Assembly: GCF_030581005.1 (NCBI RefSeq)
Contig: NZ_JAUQSX010000008.1
Span: 62,001 to 126,000 of the forward strand
Source of the DNA: Hymenobacter mellowenesis
GTDB taxonomy: Bacteria; Bacteroidota; Bacteroidia; Cytophagales; Hymenobacteraceae
Reading direction: 5' to 3'
Length of the DNA: 64,000 nucleotides
Positions 34,352-42,467 of this stretch are shown here, in pieces. Made by a program: the position numbers and the translations under genes. Every line of letters starts with the position of its first letter. The first letter of the stretch is position 1. The notes under the pieces were generated by a model. It did not search any database and had not been told where the DNA came from. It saw only the letters and a program-made list of their open reading frames with translations.

Positions 34352-37300
34352 ATGAAAGCATTCTTTACCATTTCCAAACCGGCATCGTGGCCCGGCCTGC
34401 TGTTGGGCCTGCTGCTGCTGCTAAGCGGCGCCTCCCGTGCCCAGGCCCAGGCCTATCTCATGAACAACACGGCCGTGACGACGTGCAACGGCACGTTCTA
34501 CGACTCGGGCGGGGCCGGCGCCAGCTACGGCAACAACGAAAACTTCACTAAGACTTTCTCGCCCGGCACGGCGGGGGGCAAGGTGCGGCTGAGCTTCACC
34601 GCGTTTGCCACGCAGGGCCCCACCGGCGGCGGCACCTCGCGCGATTACCTGGAAATCTACGACGGGGCCACCACCGGCGCCGCGCTCATTGGCCGCTTCG
34701 AGGGCACCGACGACCCGGGCGTGATTACGGCCACCACGGCGGGCGGGCAACTCACGGCGCTGTTCGTATCCAACAATAGCACCACCGGCAGCGGCTGGGC
34801 GGCCACGGTGTCGTGCGTGAACACCACTTTCTACCCCATGAGCAACGCGGCTGTGACCACCTGCGCGGGCACCTTCACCGACTCGAACGTGAACGGCAAC
34901 TACGCCAACAACCAGGACTTCACCAAGGTGTTCAGCCCGGCCACGGCAGGCGCGGCGGTCCGGCTGGCCTTCTCGGCCTTCGACCTGGAGGTGGGCAGCA
35001 CCTTTGGCGGCACGCCCTACGACTACCTGACCATCTACGACGGCCCCACGACCGGCTCCCCGCAGATTGGCCGCTTCTCGGGTACCACCTCGCCGGGCAC
35101 CGTCACGGCCACCAACGCCGCGGGCCAGCTCACGGTGGTGTTCCACTCCGACAACAGCACCACCGGCGCCGGCTGGGAGGCCGACATCTCCTGCGTGCCC
35201 GGCCCCATTTATTCCATGAGCAACACGGCCGTGACCACCTGCGCGGGCACTTTCTTCGACTCGAACGTGAACGGCAACTACGGCAACAACCAGAGCTTTA
35301 CGAAGGTGTTTACGCCGGCCACGGCGGGCGCGGCGGTGCAGCTGGCCTTCACCTCGTTTGCCACCGAAGACACTTACGACTTTCTCTACATCTACGACGG
35401 CCCCAGCACCAGCGCCCCGCTGATAGGCCAGTACTCGGGCAGCACCTCGCCGGGCACCGTTACGGCCAGCAACGCCACGGGCCAGCTCACCGTCCGGTTT
35501 ACTTCCGACGTCAACACCACCGACACGGGCTGGGAGGCCACCATTGCCTGCGTCGAGCCGTTCACGTTTGCGCCCACTTCGGGCTCGCCGGGAGCCAGCA
35601 TCTTCATCACGGGCGGGCAGCTGAGCACCGTCACCGACGTGAAATTCAACGGCACGTCGGCCTTCTTCAACTACAACAGCGCCACCGGCCAGATTCGGGC
35701 CAGCGTGCCCACCGGCGCCACCAGCGGCACGGTGCAGCTGGTGCGCGCCACGGCGGCCACCTCGCCCACGTCCACGGCCAGCTTCACGGTGTGCCGCACC
35801 ACGGCCGCGGCCCAGAACTACGCCGCCGCCCTGCCCCTGACCGGCCCGGCCACCGCCACCGCCGCCAGCGTGAACAACGGCAGCACCTCGGCCTGCGGCG
35901 CGGCCAGCGTGTACTTCCTGAGCGCCACCGAGCTGCTGCTAAACGGCGGCTTCGACACCGACCTCTCGGCCGCCGACTGGACGGCCACCCAGATTGACTT
36001 TGCCGGCGGCTACCGCGCCGCCGATGGCAACCCCGGCGGCACCTTCGTGCTGAACGACAACGGCGCCGCCGGCACCGACCCGGCCATAAGCCAGCTGGTG
36101 ACGGGCCTGACCGTGGGGGTGCCCTATTTGCTGCAGGGCGACTACAAGAACTACGACGGCCTGAACCCCGGCGAAACCCAGCCCGGCTTCGCGGTGGAAT
36201 TTGGCGGCGTGGTGCAGCTCACCCGCACCAACCCCGGCCCCATCTGGACGCACTTCAGCGTGGTGGTGACGCCCACGGCCGCCGCGCAGGTGGTGCGCTT
36301 CCGCAGCGAAATCAACGGCACCGACGTGAACGCGGCCATCGACAACATCAGCCTGCGCCGCCTCGACACCAGCCTGAGCTACGCCTGCGCCACCATCGGG
36401 GCCAACGCCGTGACCCTGGTGGCCCTGAACCCCAACGGCGACGTGAGCACCGCCGCCGCCACCGTGACCGTGGCCCCGCCCGCCGCGGCCGCCACCGCTA
36501 CCACCTGGAACGGCAGCGTGAGCGCCGACCCGCAGGACTGCGCCAACTGGAGCTACGGCAAAGTGCCCAACGCCACCACCAGTGCCACCATCCCCAGCGG
36601 CACGCCCGCCCTGAACCTGACCACCGGCACCCTCACTGCCGCCAGCATCACCATTGCCAGCGGCAGCAGCCTCACGGTGGCCGCCGGCGCCACTCTGCAG
36701 GTGAACGGCGACTTCACCAATAACGGCACGGCCACTCTGCCGGGCACCGTGTCCTTCGCCGGCAGCGCCGCCACTCAAACCGTGAGCGGCACGGCCGCCA
36801 CCTCGTTTGCGACTCTCGCCGTGAATAAGGCCAGCGGCACCGTGCAGCTCGCCCGCGACATCACCGTGAACACCGCCCTCAACCTGAACAGCGGCACCCT
36901 CACCACGGGCGCCACCGTGGCCGCCACCGGCTTTAAGGTAACGCTAGGGGCCACGGCCACCATTGCCGAAACCGACGCGAGCTACGTCATCGGGGCGGTG
37001 GAAACCATCCGCAACCTGAACGTGGCCGGCGCCACCACCACCTTCGGCGGCTTGGGCTTGGGCCTCACGCCCAGCGGAAGCGCCTTGCCGGGCAGCACCC
37101 TGGTGCGCCGCGTCACGGGCAGCCCCGTCACGGGCGTGCAGAGCCGCCAGGGCATTGGCCGCTTCTTCACCATCGCCCCCACCCTGAACGCGGGCCTGAA
37201 CGTGAACCTGGCTTTCGACTACTTCAACCACGAGCGCAACGGCATCGCGGCCGCTGATATGACGCTGTTCCGGGCTGCCACGCCCGGCACCACTTCGGGC

Positions 37301-37930
37301 TGGCTGGCGCAGCTGCCCAGCACCCGCAGCGGCAGCACCGTGAGCCGCACCGCCCTGAGCACGCTGGCTGGCACCTTCACGCTGGGCAGCCAAGCCGCCC
37401 CGCTGCCCGTGGAGCTGCGCGCCTTCACGGCCACGGCCGAGGGCTCCGCCGCCGTGCGCCTGGCCTGGGCCACGGCCACGGAAAAGAACAGCGCCTTCTT
37501 TGACGTAGAGCGCAGCCTGAATGGCGAGGCATTCGCCGCCATCGGCACGGTAGCCGCAGCCGGCAACAGCAGCGCCTTGAGCTCCTACACTTTGCTTGAC
37601 CGCAAGCTGCCGGCCGGCGCCTTACTGCTCTACTACCGCCTGCGCCAGGTAGATGCGGACGGCACCGCCAGCTACTCGCCCGTGCGTACCGTGGCCCTGG
37701 CCGCCGAGGTTCGCCTGAGCCTCTACCCCAACCCTGCTCACACCGCGGCCACCCTCACGGGCACGGCCCCCGGCACCGTGGCCACGGTGTACGATGCGCT
37801 GGGCCGGACCGTAACAATGGCCACGGCCGATGCCGCCGGCACCGCCCAGCTGCTGCTGCCCACTGGGCTGGCCAGCGGTGTGTACGTGGTGCGCGCCGGC
37901 AGCCAGGCTGTGCGCCTCACGGTGGAGTAA
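34352..37930 (+). CDS. multi-CUB, IPT-domain surface protein with T9SS sorting domain
   Basis: 1192 residues. The signal peptide (MKAFFTISKPASWPGLLLGLLLLLSG...AQAQ) is followed by three tandem CUB domains at about 36-152, 160-282 and 288-402. Each opens with a MxNxAVTTCxGTFxDS motif and has YDYLTIYDG-like and GQLTVxFxSD segments. An IPT/TIG domain lies near 405-480 (FAPTSGSPGASIFITGG). A jelly-roll-like part (LLNGGFDTDLSAADWTATQIDF), a beta-solenoid part and a PVELRAFTATAEGSAAVRLAWATATEKNSAFFDVERS module follow. The type A sorting domain ends GVYVVRAGSQAVRLTVE. Likely adhesive or protein-binding; no protease or hydrolase motif seen. Its CTD is almost the same as in the two upstream T9SS genes. 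Confidence 0.87.
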   Translation: MKAFFTISKPASWPGLLLGLLLLLSGASRAQAQAYLMNNTAVTTCNGTFYDSGGAGASYGNNENFTKTFSPGTAGGKVRLSFTAFATQGPTGGGTSRDYLEIYDGATTGAALIGRFEGTDDPGVITATTAGGQLTALFVSNNSTTGSGWAATVSCVNTTFYPMSNAAVTTCAGTFTDSNVNGNYANNQDFTKVFSPATAGAAVRLAFSAFDLEVGSTFGGTPYDYLTIYDGPTTGSPQIGRFSGTTSPGTVTATNAAGQLTVVFHSDNSTTGAGWEADISCVPGPIYSMSNTAVTTCAGTFFDSNVNGNYGNNQSFTKVFTPATAGAAVQLAFTSFATEDTYDFLYIYDGPSTSAPLIGQYSGSTSPGTVTASNATGQLTVRFTSDVNTTDTGWEATIACVEPFTFAPTSGSPGASIFITGGQLSTVTDVKFNGTSAFFNYNSATGQIRASVPTGATSGTVQLVRATAATSPTSTASFTVCRTTAAAQNYAAALPLTGPATATAASVNNGSTSACGAASVYFLSATELLLNGGFDTDLSAADWTATQIDFAGGYRAADGNPGGTFVLNDNGAAGTDPAISQLVTGLTVGVPYLLQGDYKNYDGLNPGETQPGFAVEFGGVVQLTRTNPGPIWTHFSVVVTPTAAAQVVRFRSEINGTDVNAAIDNISLRRLDTSLSYACATIGANAVTLVALNPNGDVSTAAATVTVAPPAAAATATTWNGSVSADPQDCANWSYGKVPNATTSATIPSGTPALNLTTGTLTAASITIASGSSLTVAAGATLQVNGDFTNNGTATLPGTVSFAGSAATQTVSGTAATSFATLAVNKASGTVQLARDITVNTALNLNSGTLTTGATVAATGFKVTLGATATIAETDASYVIGAVETIRNLNVAGATTTFGGLGLGLTPSGSALPGSTLVRRVTGSPVTGVQSRQGIGRFFTIAPTLNAGLNVNLAFDYFNHERNGIAAADMTLFRAATPGTTSGWLAQLPSTRSGSTVSRTALSTLAGTFTLGSQAAPLPVELRAFTATAEGSAAVRLAWATATEKNSAFFDVERSLNGEAFAAIGTVAAAGNSSALSSYTLLDRKLPAGALLLYYRLRQVDADGTASYSPVRTVALAAEVRLSLYPNPAHTAATLTGTAPGTVATVYDALGRTVTMATADAAGTAQLLLPTGLASGVYVVRAGSQAVRLTVE

Positions 37931-37948
37931 GCAACGCCCTGTTTTAGT

Positions 37949-37992
37949 ACCAAAGCAGCCGCCGCCCCGCCCGGGGCAGCGGCTGCTTTGGT
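37949..37992. terminator. bidirectional hairpin terminator
   Basis: 14-bp perfect stem ACCAAAGCAGCCGC / GCGGCTGCTTTGGT, flanked by TTTT on the left and TTTGG on the right. It can serve the CUB gene (+) and the small minus-strand ORF ending at 38012. Confidence 0.75.
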
Positions 37993-38011
37993 TTGGGAGG
38001 AAAGGAGCGCG

Positions 38012-38143
38012 CTACCGGGCGCGGGCATTGCTGGCGGCCGCGCGGGCCCGGCGGGTGCGGCGGGAGGTGGGCTTCCCGAACAGGGCGCGGCCGGGCGTGG
38101 CGCGGACCTTCTGGCTGCTGCTTTCTTCCTCGCTAGGTTTCAC
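38012..38143 (-). CDS. candidate 43-residue basic protein
   Basis: A short frame starting GTG at 38143: MKPSEEESSSQKVRATPG, then RALFGKPTSRRTRRARAAAS and NARAR. It has an acidic/Ser start and a strongly basic, Arg/Ala-rich end, like small nucleic-acid-binding proteins. It ends 20 bp before a bidirectional terminator, which supports a real transcript on this strand. Third codon positions are mostly G or C. No family recognised, and the start could differ. It lies in the otherwise empty 37993-38255 gap. Confidence 0.4.
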   Translation of the reverse strand: MKPSEEESSSQKVRATPGRALFGKPTSRRTRRARAAASNARAR

Positions 38144-38255
38144 GCTTTTAATTTCGCCTTACGGCCGAGGCGCAACAGTTGGCGCGCGTATCTTCGCTAC
38201 AGGTTGCGCGGGCCGACCTCCCGGCTTGTCGTTAGCTCCCTCCACCACCCCCCGC

Positions 38256-39626
38256 ATGAAAAAACACTTACTCCTCTTCTGGGTCGTGCTGCTCGCGCTG
38301 GCCCGCCAGCCGCTGGCCGCCCAAACCGCCATCCGAATCTTCAGCGGCCTGCTGTACTACGACGGCTACGCCACGACTGTCACCACCCCGCCGGCGCCCA
38401 CGGGCGTTACCCGGCTCCGCAACGACCTGTATGCGCGCCCGCTCTCCACGACGGAGCTGCAGACCATCGGCACCCAGCTGAGCATGCGGGTGACCGTGGC
38501 GGCCGCCTGCGACAACTACGACCGCATCGGCAACGTGAACCTGGCGCTCGTGCCCAAAGGGGCCACCACCTACGTGCCGGCCAACGTGCCGCACATCGAG
38601 CTGGGCCGCTACATCACGCCGTTCATGGACAAGAACCTGTCCCCGAGCTCGGTGTCGTACGACTACGACATCAGCAACGTGGCGGCGCTGCTGAAAGAAA
38701 CCAGCCTGAACACTCAGTACGACTTCTGGGTAGAGCTGCAACTGTTCGGCGTGCCCTACGCCGCCAACACGCAGATTTCCGGCTGCGCGGGCCGCAACGA
38801 CGTGTTCTACGGCTCGCTGGTGTTTACCACCGATGGGGTGGCCGCCGCCCAAAGCAACAACGTGCTGCTGCCGCTGCTGTTTCAGGCCAGCCTGAACAAC
38901 TACCAGACCACCGCCACCGACACCCTAGGCCGCACCACCCGCACCGTCACCGTGAACGTGCCGGCCAACCTCACCGACGCGGCCCTCTTTCTCATCACCT
39001 CCAACCACGGCGCCAACTCCGGCGGCGAGGAATACAACCGCCGGGTGCACTACGCCTATTTCGACAACGTGCTGCGCCTGAGCTACACGCCGGGCCGCGT
39101 ATCGTGCGAGCCCTTCCGCCAGTACAATACCCAGGGCAACGGCATCTACGGCCCCAGCCCCCGCACCAACGCCCAGTGGCAGTCCTTCAGCAATTGGTGC
39201 CCAGGCGACGTAATCGACATCCGGCGCATCAACCTGGGGGCCGTATCGGCCGGCACCCACAGCTTCCGCATCCGCGTACCCACGGCCGTCTTCGCCGCCG
39301 GCCAGGGCGACATTCCCACTTCGGTATACCTGCAAGGCAAAACGAGCGGCACACTGAGCACGCTGGCCGGCGGCCGTGGAGCCGCCGAGACGTTTTTCCT
39401 CTTCCCCAATCCGTCGGCCGGGCTGGTGACGCTGGCCAACCCGACGGGCGCATTGGTACGGGAGGTGGTGGTGCGCAACGCGCTGGGGCAGGTGGTGCAT
39501 CGGGCCGCTGGCAGCGGCGCGCCGCAACTGGTGCTCTCGCTCGGCAGCCTGGCCGCCGGCACCTACGTGGCAGAGATTCACACTGCCGACGGCGTGGCTA
39601 CCCGCCCGTTCCAGGTGGCCCGGTAG
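38256..39626 (+). CDS. peptide-N-glycosidase F-like enzyme with T9SS sorting domain
   Basis: Secreted amidase predicted to remove N-glycans from glycoproteins. 456 residues with signal peptide MKKHLLLFWVVLLALARQPLAAQ. The two jelly-roll PNGase F domains are recognisable. First, CDNYDRIGNVNLALVP... IELGRYITPF aligns with the CDEWDRYANV / GRFITPY region that carries catalytic Asp60 of Elizabethkingia PNGase F, with a glutamate in FWVELQLFG. Second, SNHGANSGGEEYNRRVHY carries the later glutamate, followed by QGNGIYG and SNWCPGDVID. The last 75 residues are a type A sorting domain (FLFPNPSAGLVTLANP). A TATCTTCG -7-like box is at about 38189. Alignment is from memory of the family. Confidence 0.82.
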   Translation: MKKHLLLFWVVLLALARQPLAAQTAIRIFSGLLYYDGYATTVTTPPAPTGVTRLRNDLYARPLSTTELQTIGTQLSMRVTVAAACDNYDRIGNVNLALVPKGATTYVPANVPHIELGRYITPFMDKNLSPSSVSYDYDISNVAALLKETSLNTQYDFWVELQLFGVPYAANTQISGCAGRNDVFYGSLVFTTDGVAAAQSNNVLLPLLFQASLNNYQTTATDTLGRTTRTVTVNVPANLTDAALFLITSNHGANSGGEEYNRRVHYAYFDNVLRLSYTPGRVSCEPFRQYNTQGNGIYGPSPRTNAQWQSFSNWCPGDVIDIRRINLGAVSAGTHSFRIRVPTAVFAAGQGDIPTSVYLQGKTSGTLSTLAGGRGAAETFFLFPNPSAGLVTLANPTGALVREVVVRNALGQVVHRAAGSGAPQLVLSLGSLAAGTYVAEIHTADGVATRPFQVAR

Positions 39627-39696
39627 GCGCAGCCGCGCACGGACTGCGCCGCCCAAGCAGCCGCTTACCGGCGGCGTTCACGTTAATTTCTGTACA

Positions 39697-39732
39697 CTAA
39701 AAAGGGCGAGCCGCTGGGCTCGCCCTTTTTAG
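39697..39732. terminator. bidirectional terminator
   Basis: 16-bp perfect stem CTAAAAAGGGCGAGCC / GGCTCGCCCTTTTTAG with a 4-nt loop, between convergent genes. Confidence 0.9.
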
Positions 39733-39761
39733 TTGGCTGTTTTACATAGCACGCCCCGCCC

Positions 39762-41084
39762 CTACGGTTGCCCCAGAAACCCAAGCACCACCGCGTTGAA
39801 GGCGGCCGGGTCTTCGCGGGGGGCGTAGTGCGACAGGCCGGGAAAGATATGGACCTGCCCGTGCGGCAGGCTGCCGGCAATGAGGCGCGTGTGGGCGTCC
39901 TGAATCATGTCGTGCTGGCCGGCCAGCACCAGCGTGGGCGCCGTGATGCCGGCCAGGTCGGTGGCCTTCATGCGCGGGTAGTCGAGCAGCAGCACCATGA
40001 GCGGGCGCGCCTGCCGGGCCTGCTTGTTGATGGGGTAGAGCAGCGTGGTCATCGTCTTGCCTTTGTGCACTTCTTTGAGGGTGGCGGGCGTCACGGCCAG
40101 GGTGTCAGCCCAGAGGTTGGCGCCCATGGTCACGAGGCGCTTTACCTGCTGCGGGTGGTGGAGGGCCAAGCTCAGGCCGGTATTGCCGCCGTCGCTCCAG
40201 CCCACCACGTGGGCGGCCGGAATGTGCAAGGCCGTGAGCAGCGCGCTCATGTCGTCGGCAAACAGGTCGTAGGTCAGCGTCTGCTTGCCGTTAGTGGATT
40301 GGCCCTGGGCGCGGGTGTCCACGGCAATGACCTGGTAATGTTTGGCCAGCTCGGGAATCTGGCCGGCGAAGGCCGAGATGGACTGGCCGTTGCCGTGCAG
40401 CAACAGCAGGGGCTCACCCTGCCCGTAGGTTTCGTAGTAGAGCTTGATGCCGTTAACGGCCACCGTGTGGCCAGCGGCGGGGTTGTGGCCGTAGTTCACC
40501 ACGCCCTGGCCGGTGATTTCGAGGTAGTGGTTGCCGCTGGCTTCGACGGCCGTGCCGTAGCGGTAGGCGTCGTTGTAGTACAGCGGGCGCCAGCCGTTGG
40601 GGAAGCCGTTGGTGCTGTCGGCGCGGGCCGTTTCGAAGTCGCCGTTGAGCAGCGGCACGGCCTGCCACTGGCCTTTGCTGACCTCAGCTTCGAGCTTAAA
40701 GTCGTCGTAGCCGAAGGTGCCGTTGAGGTACACATAGGCGTTGATGGTGAGCCGGGCAGCCGTCTTGGGCAGCGTGCCGGTGAAGGCGAAGCTGCGCCAC
40801 TGGCCGTCGCGCCGCTTGGCCCGCATCTGGCCGAGCTTGCTGCTGCCCAGGTACTTCTTGTTTTTGTCGAACAGCACCACGAAGGCGTTGGCATCGGCGC
40901 TGTCGCCGGCCGGGGCCTCCACCTTCATGCGGACCGAGAGGCGGTAGGGCTTGCCGGCATAGGGCTGCACCTCGGCCCAGTGCCGAAAGAAGAAGGTGGT
41001 GCTAACCTGGGTTTTTAGCTTGGACTGGGCGGCAGCGGGCAGGCAGAGCGTTAGCAGCGCGAGGAGGAGCCAGAGGTGTTTCAA
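39762..41084 (-). CDS. exported alpha/beta-hydrolase with N-terminal beta-sandwich domain
   Basis: About 440 residues. No ATG fits; the TTG at 41084 gives a clean signal peptide (KHLWLLLALLTLCLPAAAQ), whereas the longer open frame upstream is only terminator and repeat sequence. Residues about 25-200 form a beta-sandwich of carbohydrate-binding appearance (AGKPYRLSVRMKVEAPAGDS, LLNGDFETARADSTNGFPNGWRPL). Residues about 215-440 are an alpha/beta-hydrolase: LLLHGNGQSISAF oxyanion loop, nucleophile in VGWSDGGNTG, acid in VLAGQHDMI and His in PGLSHYAPRED. Substrate unknown; an esterase or lactonase is plausible. No T9SS domain is present, so it is probably periplasmic. Confidence 0.8.
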   Translation of the reverse strand: MKHLWLLLALLTLCLPAAAQSKLKTQVSTTFFFRHWAEVQPYAGKPYRLSVRMKVEAPAGDSADANAFVVLFDKNKKYLGSSKLGQMRAKRRDGQWRSFAFTGTLPKTAARLTINAYVYLNGTFGYDDFKLEAEVSKGQWQAVPLLNGDFETARADSTNGFPNGWRPLYYNDAYRYGTAVEASGNHYLEITGQGVVNYGHNPAAGHTVAVNGIKLYYETYGQGEPLLLLHGNGQSISAFAGQIPELAKHYQVIAVDTRAQGQSTNGKQTLTYDLFADDMSALLTALHIPAAHVVGWSDGGNTGLSLALHHPQQVKRLVTMGANLWADTLAVTPATLKEVHKGKTMTTLLYPINKQARQARPLMVLLLDYPRMKATDLAGITAPTLVLAGQHDMIQDAHTRLIAGSLPHGQVHIFPGLSHYAPREDPAAFNAVVLGFLGQP

Positions 41085-41123
41085 AAGCAGCGAGGGAAAA
41101 GAAGGTTGCGCCCTGGTGATACC

Positions 41124-41159
41124 AAAAACGGCCAGCTGGTTGCCCGGCTGGCCGTTTTT
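41124..41159 (-). terminator. terminator downstream of the M28 peptidase
   Basis: 13-bp stem AAAAACGGCCAGC / GCTGGCCGTTTTT, 10-nt loop, T-runs on both sides. It lies between the M28 gene and the hydrolase start. Confidence 0.8.
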
Positions 41160-41184
41160 AAATGGTTGCTTTCTGAGAATAAAT

Positions 41185-41288
41185 GTCATGCAGAGCGCAG
41201 CGAAGCATCTCGCGTGCAACAATAATCAAGGACGTATTTGTTTGAGTTGGTGACGGCACGCGAGATGCTTCGCTGCGCTCTGCATGAC
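41185..41288. repeat. REPIN-like inverted repeat, family A
   Basis: Perfect 33-bp arms at 41185-41217 and 41256-41288 in the 3' region of the M28 gene, before its terminator. Confidence 0.85.
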
Positions 41289-41312
41289 GTTCAGAGCACC
41301 TGTTGCCAAACC

Positions 41313-42347
41313 CTAGTCGATGTACAGCACCTGCGTCATGGTCTGGCCCACGGCTTTGAGCGTCTTGCGGTCGATGATGCTCATGTTGTCGGTGGTGGCG
41401 TGGTGGTAGGCCGGGAAGTAGTCGTTGCCGTAGCTGGGGTGGTCGTAGATGTCCAGCGTGGGGATGCCGGCCCGGTTGGTGTACACGTGGTCGTCGGTGA
41501 TGCCGCCGGTGTCCTGGAACAGGAAGAAGTCGGAGTAGCCCAGCGTGGCGGCCGTGTTCCAGATTTTGTCGAGCGGGCCGCGGGCGTTGGTGCGCGAGGT
41601 TTCTTCGCGGGTGAAGGTGCCGCCCTTGGCGCCCACCATGTCGAGCAGTACGCCGTATTCGGCCTTGTAGCCAGCGGGCAGCAAGTTTTTGGTCCAGTAC
41701 TGCGAGCCCAGGCACCACGAGTCGGTGCCGCTGCCGTCGAGTTGGTTCTTGAGCCCTTGCTGGGTGGTGTCGTCGTGGCCCCAGTCCTCGGCATCGAAGA
41801 AGATGAAGTCGACGCCCACGTTAGGAGCCAGCGAATCGGGCTGTTGGCTGAGCACGCGGGCCATTTCCATGGCCACGGCCACGGCGCTGGCGCCATCGGA
41901 GGCACCGTCCATGGGGGCGTTTTTCTTGGTCTTGTCGGCGTCGGCAAAGGGCCGGGTGTCCCAGTGGCCGAAGATGGCCACGCGCCGCGCCGCCGTAGGC
42001 TGGTACTGCGCGATGATATTGCGGCAGCGGATGTTGGTGCCGTCAAACGTCATCGCATTGAAGGGCTGCTCCATCACCTTTAGCCCGAAGCCCTTCATCT
42101 TGCGCACTATCCAGTCGCCGCAGGCCACGTGGGCCTTGGAGTTGGGCACGCGCGGCCCAAAGGCCACCTGCTTGGCCGTGAAGGCATAGGCCGAGTCGGC
42201 GTTGAACACCGGCGCCTTGGGCAGCTTGGGCGCGGCCGGGGCGCTGGTGTCGGCGGTTTCGGTTGTCTTGGTTTTGTCCGGGCAGCCGGTGAGGACGAGC
42301 AGGCCGGCCAGCGCGGCGAGGGGAAGGCGAAGGGAACGAATGGTCAT
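41313..42347 (-). CDS. M28-family zinc aminopeptidase / glutaminyl cyclase-like lipoprotein
   Basis: 344 residues. Lipoprotein signal peptide with lipobox LTGC (Cys22), then a Thr/Pro/Ala linker. The M28 zinc site is clear: GHWDTRP (first His/Asp), GASDGASAVAV, IFFDAEDWG, DMVG and HATTDNM near the end. The HWDTRPF...FFDAEDWG spacing also fits bacterial glutaminyl-peptide cyclotransferases of the M28 fold. In Bacteroidota these act on exported lipoproteins and N-terminal Gln. I cannot separate the two possibilities by eye. Membrane-anchored, facing the periplasm or outside. It is downstream of cysS but separated by a family-C repeat. Confidence 0.85.
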   Translation of the reverse strand: MTIRSLRLPLAALAGLLVLTGCPDKTKTTETADTSAPAAPKLPKAPVFNADSAYAFTAKQVAFGPRVPNSKAHVACGDWIVRKMKGFGLKVMEQPFNAMTFDGTNIRCRNIIAQYQPTAARRVAIFGHWDTRPFADADKTKKNAPMDGASDGASAVAVAMEMARVLSQQPDSLAPNVGVDFIFFDAEDWGHDDTTQQGLKNQLDGSGTDSWCLGSQYWTKNLLPAGYKAEYGVLLDMVGAKGGTFTREETSRTNARGPLDKIWNTAATLGYSDFFLFQDTGGITDDHVYTNRAGIPTLDIYDHPSYGNDYFPAYHHATTDNMSIIDRKTLKAVGQTMTQVLYID

Positions 42348-42350
42348 GCT

Positions 42351-42451
42351 GTAGGGGTGGGGCTTGCCCCCGCCCGGACGGTTGAACGATGAAATTGAAC
42401 GAACATAGGCCGTCGTTCTATTAGCCGGGCGGGGGCAAGCCCCGCCCCTAC
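42351..42451. repeat. REPIN-like inverted repeat, family C
   Basis: 27-bp arms at 42351-42377 and 42425-42451 with one mismatch, inner hairpin GGGGCTTGCCCC. It fills the cysS-M28 gap and overlaps any M28 leader. Confidence 0.8.
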
Positions 42452-42467
42452 TCCGTTAAGAAAGCCT

